From positions 83,540,638-83,604,637 of the forward strand of contig OX638131.1 in the NCBI GenBank assembly GCA_951804985.1: a DNA stretch of 64,000 nucleotides, given 5' to 3'. The stretch's first letter is position 1, and the number at the start of each line of letters is the position of its first letter. Shown here piece by piece: positions 23,456 through 35,225 of the stretch. A model generated the notes under the pieces. The model saw only the letters and a program-made list of their open reading frames with translations. It ran no database searches and was not told the DNA's origin. The stretch comes from Dryomyza anilis (Eukaryota > Arthropoda > Insecta > Diptera > Dryomyzidae). The position numbers were made by a program, and so were the translations under genes.

Positions 23456-24094
23456 AACGAGTTGGAAAAGTTAGGTCACATGGGGTGGACTTTTATAGTC
23501 GGTCGGGCCTGACTATGGAATACCCTACAACATTGGTGGGATATTTAATTGTATATCTTAATTTTAAAGTTTTTAATTATACTGAACCTCCCCACTCTCA
23601 GAATATTATTCACATATCAGACATTTACATCTTATATCCCCATAATATAAAAAAAATTGATATAAATGTATAAAAAACTAATACAAAAAATTAGAAAAAT
23701 GTAAATGGGCGGACCACGCCCATATTCAAAAATTTTGTAAGGATAATATTTCATAGATTTGATTCTAATAATTTACGGTTCAAATTTCCACTATGAAAAC
23801 CAGGGAAATAATGAAAAAAAAGGTGGGCGGATCACGCCCATTTTTAGACCATATATTTTTGTATGAATTGTAACAATATGTTTTAAATTTTATAACTATA
23901 TCTTGAATACTTTTCGAGTTATTAGTTCCGAAAGAGTTATATAAAAGTGACTTGTATGGGAGGTGGGCGTGTCCGTTGACCGATTTGACTCATTTTCAAA
24001 CTCAGTTCCTACTTTTGGCTAAAATATATTGAGACGAAATTTCATCGCATTCAGTATTTCTCAAGTTTTTCTGTATTCGGACAGCAAGACAGCA

Positions 24095-24142
<48 letters not shown>

Positions 24143-24279
24143 GGACATGGCTAAACGGACTCGGGTAGTGATGCTGATCAAGAATATATACTTTTCCATA
24201 CCGGACACGCCTCCTAAGGGGCGTTACAATATATGCACAAAGTTAATATACCCTGTACCTCATAGGTGTAGGGTATAAT
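23456..24279 (-). mobile_element. DINE-1/INE-1-like element, type 1
   Basis: A second full-length minus-strand copy only about 65 bp from the previous one and in the same orientation, with the same hairpin (AGTCGGTCGGGCCTGACTAT, 23498) and head. Its tail lacks the inner repeat of the ACATGGGTAAGTTCGG block. It carries an expanded (CAGA)n run at 24097-24142, which explains the CLSVCLSV-like minus-strand frame there. Confidence 0.88.
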
Positions 24280-24414
24280 GATTATTAATATTGTCAGGTA
24301 TAAAATAGCTATGTTAAAATGTTACGTTCACGAAAAACGAAAGAAAAAAATCTAGAAAATTCGTTCCGTCTGGTACCCCAAATGCCCATGTACCCCAAAA
24401 TGCCCATGTGAATG

Positions 24415-25217
24415 TTTGTATTGAATAAAATTTGGCAGAATATGTATGTTGGACCTGGGTAGAGTATAGGCTACATCTTAAGGAGATTGGTGGACTGGGC
24501 GTGGCACCTCTCTTATAATCTAAAAATTAAAAATACATTATATAAGCATTAGGATAGCAAATTCCAGCGTTATATTTAACTATTCTAAACGTTCTCGCGT
24601 AATGTGGACGGGATTGGACCACTGGGCGTGGCATCACCCATGGAAGGTGAATTTTCAAGATGGTATATGTCGACAATTATTGCAGTGATATCAAGATATT
24701 TCACACAAACCAACCCAAATTCTATCCATACTAAAACTCACCACACCGAAACTCACCATACTAAAACTGACCACTACTAAAACTCACCACTAAAACTCAC
24801 CACATTAAAACTCATTACACTAAAACTCACCACATTTATACATCTACTAGGAAAAACTCTACTGGGAAAAGTTCTACGGGGAAGAATTTCACTGGGTAGA
24901 TTTCTGCTGCGAATAATTTTTCGGGGAAATATTATGCAAAGAAATAATCTACGGGAAAAGAAAAGAAAATTCTACTGTGAAAAATTTTTACGGGGAAATA
25001 TATACAAGGAAGAATTCTACGGGGAAGAACAGTCCTCATAGTCGGATTTGAGAGAAGTTGTTTTGGCGGGAATTATGAATAGAATAAAAAATAAAAATAG
25101 AATAAAAACGTCCACAGCGAAGCATGGGTCTCTGCTATATATAATAAAAATGTTCTTTATATTAATATCCTTGCATTCACAAAATCTTTGCAAGAGTAGT
25201 GAACGGGTCCAGCTAGT
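24415..25217 (+). mobile_element. Helitron-like element, degenerate copy 3
   Basis: Ends in CTAGT (25213-25217), preceded by a decayed hairpin GCAAGAGTAGTGAAC and the family block CGAAGCATGGGTCTCTG. It contains the 15-bp minisatellite (24723-24830) and the 16-bp repeat (24840-25030). The head is poorly preserved and the 5' TC end was not found, so the start is approximate. The segment TTCAAGATGGTATATGTCGA before the minisatellite also occurs in the element at 63.4-63.9 kb, pointing to a subfamily. Confidence 0.7.
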
Positions 25218-26689
25218 ATATAATAATATTGTAGTTTTATTATATTATGAAAATATTAAAAATTATTTTCATTTTTCATTTTTCATTTTTAAACTTCTAG
25301 TATTATAATATTATACATAAATTTCATATTTCGAATATATTCATATTTTTCAGCAAATTTTCTGTTCAATACTTTGTTTTTCGGAATGAAACTTTGGCGG
25401 AAAAATAGCCAAACGATGCTTTTATAGTGTCTGTTTCTATCCCGGGAAGTAATTTAAATTCCTTTGAATGCTTTAATTACATTAAGAATTTTTTAAACGT
25501 GAACAAATGCATAATTACCATAGTTTTTACTAATGCATTTTGCCAAATAAAAAACATACACCAAATATATTCTACATTATGCTGACAATTACAGCTACTT
25601 TGTTATGTAAGGTACCCCAAAAAATAAAAAAAGGAATTCACATAATTTGTGTCACCATCTGGTGGTGGTAACATGAAACTGCATTCACGTTAAAATGTAA
25701 AATACATTTTTTTTGCTGCCCAACACTTATGCTTCATGCGCATTTTTTTTTTTTATGTCACCAAAAAATGCGTTAATTTTTGCATAAGATGCACCCTAAA
25801 GAAATGCGCATTAACGGTAAATGTTACACATGTTCACGCGGTTTTAAATTATTACATATTTGGAATATAAAAACTGACCTCTTTTTTTAATAATTTTTTT
25901 TTATATAATATCACTGTTTACATTTTAAAATTTTCTACATCATATTCATAGCATTTTTTTAATCATTTTTTTTGCTATAAAGTAAGCTAATGAATTTTAG
26001 TATTATTTTTTTTTTGTACGTCTGTCTACCAGACATAAAATCCCAGCAGCAGTTGGAAACAATTTTTCATTTGCTTTCGTAATGTTTCGCACTGCATATA
26101 TGTTATAGAAATGAAAAAACATAAAAAGCTACCCACTAAAAAGAATGTGGGCAAAAACGAATTAGAGCAAAGTGCTGCAAATGGTTTTCACCTGTCGCCG
26201 GAATTTATGCAGATTTTTCTGTTTTTCTGGATATTTTTTTTCAACTTTTATTTTTTTTTTTGCATATTGAGCTGGTAAGAAGTATATAATGGAATGGCAT
26301 TTAGCATTTTAACGTTTTTGTAATGTTGTTTTTCGTTTTTTTTTTGTTCTACAAAAGTGCATTTTAATTATTTTACTTTGGGTGCTATAAAGTGTTTTGT
26401 AAATAAGCTGCTTTGTTGGTTTTTGCATTTCACATTTTAAATCAAAAACAATTTATATCGTATTGTGGTGTAAATACTTTCGTAAAGCGAAAAATGTTCT
26501 ATTTTCGACGTAAATACTTTAATGGTTTTTGAAATAGAGTAAGTATTAAGATTTAGTTCAAAATTACACCTTATATATCTAAGAGTGTGGCTTTTAATGC
26601 GAATTATCCGTTATCTTACAAATGAATGGCTTCAATGGAAGGACTCTTAATATAGGCGCTGTGGATATTTCGGAGTTAGCTGGCTCTTG
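25218..26689. other. AT-rich stretch, no gene seen
   Basis: Long A and T tracts throughout; no coding region, RNA gene or recognised repeat family. Confidence 0.5.
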
Positions 26690-27550
26690 ATATTCTAGGC
26701 ATATAAATTCAGTCCGTTTGAATGATCATTTGAAGTGGCAGACGAAACAATCAGAAGCCTTCTTCACATCACATTCTATCGTAACATATCGTTTGGGCTA
26801 GGGCTTCAAAATCCTCGTCTCAAAATCCTTGGAGTTCGTGTACGGAATTCAACATCGTCCGTTATAGTTAATAGGGAATGAAAACATTCAAACTGTATTG
26901 ATTCTCTGGAGTACCGTTTTATAGGTATTACAATGCAGTATTAGAGGGAAATGTATGTCCTTATCTCAGCCGGTTGTGTTCTATCTCGACCTATTCTGGC
27001 TCAGTGGTTAGTGCATTGGACTGCGAGCCGAAAGGTCCCCGGTGCAAGCCTGGACTGGGGCTAACAACATCTTTTTATAGAAACATTTTTCTATACCGCG
27101 TTATCTCTCGGCAGTAAATGGCAAACCTACGACAGAAAAATATTGCCTATGAAAAGCTCTCACCCGCCGTTCGGATTCGACAAGAAACTGTAGTTCCAAC
27201 CGCTTTGAGTACAAATATAATACGCACAGCTTAAAATGGTGAGATAGCTCGGCCTTAGTTCTTATAGGACTGTAGTGCCAAACTATATATTATATGATTC
27301 GGGCATCGAACCAAGCCTACCCCTACAAAGTTCACTGGGCTCTCAACCGAACCTGTAAGCCTGTTTTATAGGTATTACAACGGTAGTGTTCGAGGAAAAA
27401 CATGGCCCTCGATCTATTCCGGCATCGAATCAGCACTACCCCTACATAGTTCACTGTGCTCTCAACCGAATCGTGCACTTCAAATAAAATCTGTTTTCCG
27501 ACGCACGATACATTTATGGAAAAAACTTCTTGCGTTGGTTTTTTTGACAT
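26690..27550 (+). pseudogene. Decayed LINE 3' region, split by a SINE
   Basis: This is the plus-strand counterpart of the LINE at 703-2420. Before the SINE, pieces such as TTTTATAGGTATTACAATGC (26920) translate as FYRYYNA-like. After it, CGAACCAAGCCTACCCCTAC, TTCACTGGGCTCTCAACCGA and CCGACGCACGATACATTTAT match the RAHPFVVHSALNR and RTIRLWN regions of that LINE. A roughly 122-bp segment is duplicated in direct order (27302-27347 resembles 27424-27470). Heavily mutated with no open frame. Confidence 0.6.
26988..27295 (+). repeat. tRNA-derived SINE, copy 2
   Basis: Same family as the SINE at 4040-4353, here on the plus strand. It has the head GGCTCAGTGGTTAGTGCATT (A box), GCGAGCCGAAAGGTCCCC, a B-box-like GGTGCAAGCC (one change from GGTTCAAGCC), the body AAAGCTCTCACCCGCCGTTC and the ATATATTATAT tail. 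It lies inside the LINE relic at 26690-27550, so it inserted into that LINE. Confidence 0.85.
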
Positions 27551-27689
27551 TTTTGAAATAAATAATTCCATAATTTTGTAACCTATATTCATTTCCTACG
27601 ATAAATGCTGTGCATGGCATTTTCTGTATGTTGGGTAATTTTTTGCGAAGTAAGCCCAGCAACTCCAATAGTTGATGTCGGCAGTGAGA

Positions 27690-27890
27690 TTCTGTCAGAC
27701 GATCGTAACGAGATCAGAATACCCATTGATTAACTGAAAACCAACAAAATCGAACGTGCTGACACCATGCCTGCTGAGCTGTTTAAAACCGAAACGAAAG
27801 TGTTAATAAAGAGCTCATATGAATATGATTGGAAGAAGGAATTTATATGACTGGATCCTCAGAGTACTCTGCCCAACTTTTTAGAAATGA
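27690..27890 (+). pseudogene. RTE-like LINE fragment (RT N-terminus)
   Basis: Matches by translation the region of the RTE elements at 43.4 and 46.9 kb around the fingers domain: KTNKIERADTMPAELFKT corresponds to LKNNKAAGADGLPAELFKT, and CAGAGTACTCTGCCCAAC to the SVLCPI block. Several frameshifts. It is probably the 5' part of the relic that continues at 29535. Confidence 0.55.
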
Positions 27891-27904
27891 AATCGCATAA
27901 TATG

Positions 27905-29300
27905 AGCCAACTACTGCACACTGCAAAAAATTGCTCTCCCAAACATAATTTTGCAGGCATTAACATGTATGTTTGGAATTTTATGTAAACATAATATATA
28001 ATTGACTGATAAATAATTTGTAAACAGGGTTCTATTGAGACTTGAATAGTGTTGTAATGAGCTCTGACTTACATTATAATATCCCGGAAACATTTTAATG
28101 TTGCCTCATAAAATGGAGTATGTTCTAATGGAAACATAATAATTACTACATTCAAATAAAATAAATATTTGAACCGAAACATAAATATGTTCAAAATGAA
28201 ACATGATTTTGAAAGACCTGACTATAAATATGTTTCCAGTGAAACATATCAGTTGTTTCAGTTCAAAAAGTAGTATGTTTGCATAGAAACATATTTAAAT
28301 ATTTTTGAAAATAAAATAAAAATAAAATTTTGTTTTTTTTTATTAATTTTTATTAAAAATCTTTAAAGATGCACAGTGGGAACTTATAATAATTGAATTC
28401 ATATACAACTTTTTAAATGCATAAATAAATAATTCGTTTAACACTGCAAGTACAAGTGACAGCATCAATGAATGCACAATTGCACCAGCAGAGGCTAAAC
28501 CGGACGATCCAGGCTCGCTGTATATTTGGTACAGTTACAGTTGATCTCAGCAAAGTACATAGCGTAGGCAAGGAATTCACGGAGGCTTTTGTAAAAAAAC
28601 ATGCCAAATTCTGTTTGAAAATTCTGTTGGAAATTTGTGGTTTTTTCACTTTAGTTTCAGAAATATTATACTCTGTTACTATTTGTACTTTTTTTAACAC
28701 AATTTATATATTTATTTAATTTACAAATAACAAAATTATTACCGACGCGAACACGTTTTCTCAGCGAACAGCAAAAGACATCTACGCAGAAAATGCCGAG
28801 TGTCAACTTTGTATACAAGAAGAGATCTGCAAGAATACCTTTATTTACATTTGAATTAATTTTTTTTTGTTTTCAAACATCAGTATGTTTAAAATGACCC
28901 TATACATACTTCAAACGACGACAAAAGAGACGTTGGCAGAAAATTCTGCTGAACGAGTGTCAACTTCGTATATAAGAAGAATGTTGCAAGAATACACTTA
29001 TTTAAATCCAATTTCTTTTTTCTTTGTTTGTAAACATCAATATGTTCAAACGATGGCGTCGGTAGATAATGCTGCACAACGTTGCCAACTTCGTCAGTCG
29101 ATAAATTATCGAATTAAGACGAGCGTTGCGAACATACGTTGTATTTAGATTTGATTAGCATTTTCTGTGTTTCGAAACATAGTTTTAACCAAGTAATTTG
29201 CCAAGAAATATTTTATTCAAATGCAATTAAAATTTTATGTTGGTATTGTAACATATTTATAGTAAATTTGACAGATTCTGATAGTCAATATAATAATGTT
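27905..29300. repeat. AACATA-rich repeat block within the RTE relic
   Basis: The block is full of AAACATA/TATGTTT motifs in both orientations. CCCGGAAACATTTTAATGTT at 28084 resembles the left end of the element at 34.9 kb. From 28741 to 29189 there are about three diverged units of roughly 150 bp (listed separately). It separates two pieces of an RTE relic, so it may be one or more insertions into that LINE; borders are uncertain. Small frames at 28413-28719 have no recognised domain. Confidence 0.45.
28741..29189. repeat. Three diverged tandem units of about 150 bp
   Basis: Each unit carries, in order, an ACGACG/GCGAAC-type start, a GAGTGTCAACTTCGTATA-like segment, GAAGA...TTGCAAGAATAC, T-rich sequence and a CAAACATCAATATGTT-like end. 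Unit borders fall near 28893 and 29050. The third unit is the most diverged. The reading frame across the units is not conserved, which argues against coding. Confidence 0.6.
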
Positions 29301-29534
29301 TACACGTGAACAAAAATAAATTCAATTTCGATTATAATTTAATTATACTTCATTCCTAATACATGTATGGTAATTTCGTATTATTTTTTATTTACATTCA
29401 AACATATTCAAACAAATCTATTCTATCCGTGTGTGAAATAAGACTACACAATATCGAATATATTATTTAAAACACAAAAGCTCTTCGTCAACACACTGAG
29501 TCGCCCTTATCAGTGAGACTTTAGACCCGAAAAG

Positions 29535-30095
29535 TCTGTCATAGACTAGATCTTAACATTACGCCAAATCCTGGAAAAGACCCAAGAAAACCAGATCGAC
29601 ATCTACCAATTATATGTCGCCAAAAAACCGTCTTCGGCCATTAGGTAATGGCCATAATGTCTCAGTTTGGTATATCTGTGAATCTCATGATACTTTGCAG
29701 AATGACTCCACCAACACACGTTGTGCAGTGAGATTAGCAAAATACCCCTCCGAATTATTTGATACCGAACGAGGTTTTATACTTTTTCTTAACCAATCGA
29801 TGGAGAATTCTCTGGAGAATTCTCCAGAGTTGCATCTAGTGCAAAAGAACAAGACCTTGTGTCAACGAGTAAACAAAAGGACAGAAAACTATATTTGACA
29901 CCAACAAGTTCGATAATGTAATAACGTCATTCTTGATAGTAAATGGAAAGTAACTCTTGCCAATAGGTGCTACATTAGGATCAGTAATAGGTATAGTAGT
30001 AGATGGAGCCCTCTCGCACCGTATAAAAATAAAGCCCTACAATTCACTCAACATGCCCGTTTTACCTTACGGTGTAGAAACTTCGACCAATGAAT
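29535..30095 (+). pseudogene. RTE-like reverse transcriptase relic
   Basis: In shifting frames it follows the order of the RTE reverse transcriptase seen at 43.4 and 48.6 kb. CGCCAAATCCTGGAAAAGAC translates as RQILEKT. TACTTTGCAGAATGACTCCA and ACACACGTTGTGCAGTGAGA correspond to LCRMTLSNTRCSVRI. GATACCGAACGAGGTTTTAT corresponds to the TERGFRQGD block. CTCTTGCCAATAGGTGCTAC is LANRCY, and ACATGCCCGTTTTACCTTAC is the MPVLLYGAE block. Stops are frequent and the catalytic YADD region is not readable. Confidence 0.65.
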
Positions 30096-31740
30096 CGTTT
30101 AATAACGAAGTTTTTTCATAGAACGAAGTTGGTTACGGTTAAACAAAATTGTTTTAAGCGATTATCGGTTTCGGTTATAGTTTCAATTCTTGATATAAAT
30201 GTAAAATTCAAAGATATATGATTTCAAACAACATTTTATGAATTAATAAAAGCTCCAATAATAGAAATAACGTACTCAAATATCATCGGAACTGCACATA
30301 GAGATCCGTAGATTTTTGATTTCTACATTACGTTCCGTTCCCTTCCGTTCCGGTGACATTTAAGAAGGTACGCTAATTATTTTTAAAGATATTTTAAGTT
30401 ACTAAACAAACAAAAACTAAAAAGACAGTATTTCACGCTAGCAAAACAGATTTAAATTGAGCATATATTGGCAATTGCATATCTTGATTAGAACAGCAAC
30501 GAGAAATGTCAGTAACACAGTTGATTTCGATTAATGATATCGAAAATTCGCGCAGTCATTTGGCGCGCATACCACACATTTTCGCGCACAGTTTATCGTA
30601 ACGTCTTCAAGTAAGTTTTCTGTTCAAAAGCGAACGGTAATTGCATTATTTGGGCTAAATTGAATTGGCACCAACCACAAAACTACCCGTTCTTAAATAG
30701 GTAGGTAGGTTCACATGCGACGAAGCCATTGAAAACCTGCCATGCGAATTCGATAAACTTGGTTATCAGTCTATGCGCTGTCGATACTCTTAATGTATAC
30801 TATCCATTAAATGGTTCCAAAAGCAACGGAAAAAAATGAATGAAGGAATGATGAATGTAGAAATGAATCAATAAATGGGTGAATGAATGAATGCGCCCTG
30901 CAGATGAATGAGTTTGGCAGAGAAAGAATAATGTAAAAAAATAAATGAAACTATTATAAAATTTATTAGGAAAATGTCACCATGCTAAATACCTTTTTTT
31001 TTAAATTTTCATAGAAAATTCTAATTTTGATGAGAATTTGTTTGTGATTTAAATTATAAACATCAAATTTGTATGTTCTAAATTTTTATATTTTCCACTT
31101 TTCAATTTCATTCTATTTAACATATTTTTTATACCATTTTCAATGTTAACCACCCTTTCATGTTTAGCACTGAATATGTTTTCCATGCGGAAACAATTCC
31201 TTATATATGCATCTCCTATATGCATCTCCTAACGTTAACCTCTGCATTTGTTGCATCCTGTATCCTGTGTCCTTTGGCCACAAACACAACCTTTGACGCA
31301 ACATATCCTTCCATGTGCCTAGCGGTCATGTCGTATAGTCTTGACTTTTTGTTTGCTTTGTGTGCATTTTTTTTTTAAATAACATGTTGAATTTTTTTTT
31401 TTGTCTTCTTAATACCATTTTTCTTTGTTGTTGCACTTGCAAATAAAGTACTAAAGAGTTAAACTACTACTGTATGGGATAGAAAAGAGTTTTATTTTAG
31501 GTTTAGCCTCGCGGTCAGTCGTGCGCAAAGATAACAATGTCGGAGCAGTGGGTTTTAGAACGTGCATTAAATTGCATTTATTTTTTTTTATGTTTCCCTT
31601 GGTCATTGCATCAAAAAAAGGTTTAAAATACTTTAAATAAAATACTCTTTTTATTATAAAGTAAACTAAAAAAATTTAAATATTTTTTATTTGGTTCTAT
31701 TCAGAAATGTGCATTAATTTGATATCAATATTAGTAACTA
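30096..31740. other. Stretch without a gene
   Basis: No coding region was supported. 30520-30620 is less AT-rich (GCGCAGTCATTTGGCGCGCA) and ends TCTTCAAGTAAGTTTTC, which would fit a splice donor of a non-coding first exon, but there is no further support. 30835-30920 is an irregular ATGAATGA-type run. Confidence 0.45.
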
Positions 31741-32085
31741 AAGGGTTTTTCAACAGGGACGCTACAAAAGTACAGCGAGAGGGACAGCAAACGACGCCAT
31801 ATTTCTTGCCGCTCTTTTGACATTTCTCTTCAGTAAGGTTTGCCATTTTATGATGGAAAGATATACGAATTCGTATTTCGGTAGTAAATTTTAATAATTT
31901 TGACTCGTTGTTGGCTCGTATATCTTTCCATCATGAAATGGCAAACCTTACTGAAGAGAAATGTCAAAAGAGCGGCAAGAAATATGGCGTCGATTGCTGT
32001 CTCTGTTGCTCTACTTTTGTAGCGTCCCTGTTGAAAAACCCTTGAAAAAAAACTTTTGTAGCGCTCTTATTCAAAAACCCTTTAT
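31741..32085. mobile_element. Fold-back mariner derivative (two 5' ends plus a 3' end)
   Basis: Left arm 31741-31868 is the mariner 5' end: AGGGTTTTTCAACAGGGACG, the AACGACGCCATATTTCTTGC leader and the transposase start ATGGAAAGATATACGA. After a loop, the same sequence returns inverted at 31917-32043. A separate 3' terminal repeat, ACTTTTGTAGCGCTCTTATT, follows at 32051-32070 and the unit ends in AAACCCTTTA. It is a hairpin of about 125-bp arms derived from the 11239-12474 family. The 105-residue frame at 31961-32278 runs through it and is not a gene. Confidence 0.8.
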
Positions 32086-32238
32086 TTCTTTTCAGACATT
32101 TTCAACAGATTCAAATAAATTGAAAAATCAGCACAACACAAAACCAATCTTTGATCTCGACTTGAAATATGAAATTGAGTTTGGAAACCCATCTCACATT
32201 GGTAATTCTTTACAGTGTATGTATTATGGGTCCCTATA

Positions 32239-32379
32239 CTTTTTATACCCTACACCTATGAGGTACAGGGTATATTAACTTTGTGCATATATTGTAACGC
32301 CCCTTAGGAGGCGTGTCCGGTATGGAAAAGTATATATATTCTTGATCAGCATCACTACCCGAGTCCGTTTAGCCATGTC

Positions 32380-32412
<33 letters not shown>

Positions 32413-33041
32413 TGCTGTCTTGCTGTCTTGCTGTCTTGCTGTCCGAATACAGAATAACTTGAGAAATACTGATCAGAATTCGATGAAATTTCGTCTCAAT
32501 GTATTTTAGCCAAAAGTAGGAACCGAGTTTGAAAATGAGCCAAATCGGTCAACGGACACGCCCACCTCCCATACAAGTCAATTTTACATAATTCTTTCGG
32601 GACTAATAACTCGAAAAGTATTTAATGTATAGTTATAAAATTTAAAACATATTGTTAGAATTCACCTAAAAATATGTGGTCCAAAAATGGGCGTGATCCG
32701 CCCACTTTTTTTTTTCATTATTTCCCGGGTTTTCATAGTGGAAATTTGATCCGTAAATTATTAAAATCAAATCTATGAAATATTAGCCTTTCAAAATTTT
32801 AAATATAGGCGTGGTCCGCCCAATTATATTTTTCAAATTTTTTTTTTTAGTTTTTTATACTTTATATAATTTATTAATTTATGGGGATATAAGACGTAAA
32901 TTTCTGATATATGAATAATATTCTGAGGGTTAATATCCACACCAAAGGTGTAGGGTATTCCATAGTCGGGCCCGACCGACTATAAAAATCCGCCCCATGT
33001 GACCGAACTTACCCATGTGACCTAACTTTCCCAACTCGTTT
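32239..33041 (+). mobile_element. DINE-1/INE-1-like element, type 1, full length
   Basis: The best plus-strand copy. Head TTTTATACCCTACACCTATG (32242), GTATATATATTCTTGATCAG (about 32329), then (GTCT)n and (CTTGCTGT)n runs at 32377-32443. The interior is shared with the other copies. The tail has CACCAAAGGTGTAGGGTATT (32940), the TAGTCGGGCCCGACCGACTA hairpin (32962) and the terminus CTTTCCCAACTCGTTT ending at 33041. The head-hairpin-CTCGTTT layout is that of INE-1/DINE-1. Non-coding. Confidence 0.9.
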
Positions 33042-33584
33042 GTATTATATCAGAAACATTTTATGCTAACCTAAAGAACTGGCTTGATTTGTTTCAAAAT
33101 TTGAAAGTAATTTCTGAATTTAATTCTTTTAAAGTTATAAAACTAGAACTGAAATAGAAACCAATCTCAATTTCAGTAATTGTTATTTCAAGGAATATTT
33201 GGTTTCAAAATGTGAGTTATTTCAACATTTTATTTGCTCCATATTGAGTTTGGAAACACATGCAACATCCAAATTTAATTTTAAGTTTGATACTGAAAAT
33301 TTTATTGACATTTCGGCACTTGAGAATTTGTGTGCTCCATACACCATTCGGAGAATTAGTATGCTCCATACGATAAAGATTCATGCAATAAAGGTTTACA
33401 TTAATTTTTATCCAAATATACATGATTAATATTTATTTTAAATATGTTCTCAATTAATAGCAAATAAGTATGTCTTTGGAATTCATGAAATCGATATAAC
33501 AAAGTGAGCTATAATTTTGAAACTTGGTATTAAGAGTGTATATATTGGTAGGTTTGTTGGGATTGAAATAAAACCAATAAGAAA
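33042..33584. other. Spacer, no gene seen
   Basis: Overlapping short frames on both strands at 33199-33429 have no recognised motif. Confidence 0.5.
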
Positions 33585-34060
33585 AGTTAGTCACAAGGGA
33601 AATTCAGAAGTAGCGAAATTCTGACAGTTGGTGTGATGAAGTTAATAAAAATTATGCCGACTATAAATAACCTACATGTGTGCAGTTACCATTTAAAGTC
33701 TGCATAGGTCACCAGGGTATGCGAATACTGAAAATAACGACAAACTTACTTACAAATTTAATTTCCTTTCATTTGATACCCATATGTATAAATGGGTAGG
33801 TGTACCGAATTTGGATTTTTTTCTGATTAACCACAAGTCGGTTCGCAAGAAAACATTATTTTCATAAATTTGAGCATAAAGTCAATATATATTTGAACAC
33901 AAACGTTCACTTAAGTTGGTATAAAGTAAAATTAATCTGTAGGTGTAACAGGTCAAAATTGACTGATCATGCCAATTACCTTGTTCAAACAGCGTAGGTA
34001 TATAAGTAATCTAAATTGTAACTTTTATTGATCTAACTCCTCTAGTTTTTCTGTAATTTT
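33585..34060 (-). mobile_element. DINE-1/INE-1-like element, type 2, partial
   Basis: Minus-strand copy without its head. Tail at 33587-33700 (AAACCAATAAGAAAAGTTAG, a GCCGACTATAAATAACC hairpin half, CATAGGTCACCAGGGTATGC). The interior AATGGGTAGGTGTACCGAAT and CTGTAGGTGTAACAGG match the plus copy at 61.1-61.7 kb. Confidence 0.7.
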
Positions 34061-34914
34061 TGGGGTTAACAAAATTTTTGCGCTTTTGAATATAAGTTTA
34101 TAGGCCCTTATGTAATATAAATACCTTCGCGTGCTTTGCTTTTAATGAAAGCCGTGAAAGTGGGGTGGAATTAAAATATTTTACCGATATAAAAATTGAC
34201 ACGCTTTTCTATAAATATAAGTTCAAAATAGTGTTCCCGAAGGTCATACTTTTGGTACATGGCTACATCAGTCTCCGAATGGAGAAAAACGTGGCATATT
34301 TATTTTTATTATTTATTATATACCCTTTTGCGTAAAATATGGTTATCTAAAAAGTGTTTTTTTTTTTTATTTTTAGGGGGTTTTTGGGGTGTGTCTAGTT
34401 GGGTGGGGTTTTGTTGGCTTGTGAAGCTCTTTGTCCTGCTAGAAGTGCCAATTTTAATTTTCTGATCTTTCACCTGTAAATTATACTTTAAACACAATTT
34501 TTGACTTGTAATTGATTTATATGTGGTTACAGGGGGACAAGCGGAATAAAATTAAAGCACTTATATATTTGAAAACTTTTTATTAGGTTGCTTTATTGTC
34601 TGTCTGTTCGGTACAAATTTTGAATTGATTTTAAGCTACCTTCGCGATGAGCTACAGACTTGAGATTTTTTTGGGTAATAAGACTTGAGATTTTAAATAT
34701 TGTCTCGAAGTGTATGACAGTGCAATGTTATCGTTTTCTTGTCATCTGGTTCATCACGGTTCTATCAGCATGGTTTCATATAAAAGACACTTTGAAACAT
34801 GAATATTTTTAATTTTATAATAGGCCGTTCGAATTTTGTAAGATGAATATTTAACTGACAAAAAATAAGAAAAATAAAAAAAAAATGAGATACATAATAT
34901 TTTTTAAATATAAT
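34061..34914. other. AT-rich spacer, no gene seen
   Basis: A frame at 34259-34465 contains GGFWGVSSWVGFCWLVKL from a T/G-rich tract and looks accidental. No recognised repeat family. Confidence 0.5.
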
Positions 34915-35225
34915 ATCCCAAGAAACATTTTAACGTAGCTCCGTAAAAAATAGAATCACAATTCCGTTTGTAACGGTACGTTTACGGTATGTATAAGACG
35001 GATCCGTTGTTACTTGAATGAACACGGAAAATTTACGGTATGTGGAAATATTTCACTCCGTTCATATGGCGTTTGTTGTCCGTATTTCGAATATTCCGTT
35101 TTTATATCGTTTTCAAACTCCGTTTGCAACGGACTATACCGTATTTGAGCCGTTTAAACTCCGTATAGACTTATACGTTTGTATGCCGTTTTCTATACGT
35201 TATTCAATGTCATTAAATTTAAAAA
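34915..35225 (+). repeat. CCGTA/TACGG-rich element with CCCAAGAAACA end
   Basis: Starts ATATCCCAAGAAACATTTTA (34913) and continues with many short CCGTTT, TACGGTAT and CGGTACG motifs in both orientations to about 35225. The same start motif, inverted (TGTTTCTTGGG), ends the related stretch at 45440-45450. Composition is unlike the surroundings. The 71-residue frame through it is judged non-coding because the motifs recur in all frames. Confidence 0.5.

Noticed and set aside
24002..24208. 68-residue minus-strand frame with CLSVCLSVCLSV
   Set aside because: Translation of the (CAGA)n microsatellite within a DINE-1 copy.
31961..32278. 105-residue plus-strand frame
   Set aside because: It runs across the inverted mariner arm and into a DINE-1 head; no domain.
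34259..34465. Hydrophobic 68-residue frame
   Set aside because: Derived from a T/G-rich tract; no promoter, homology or codon signal.
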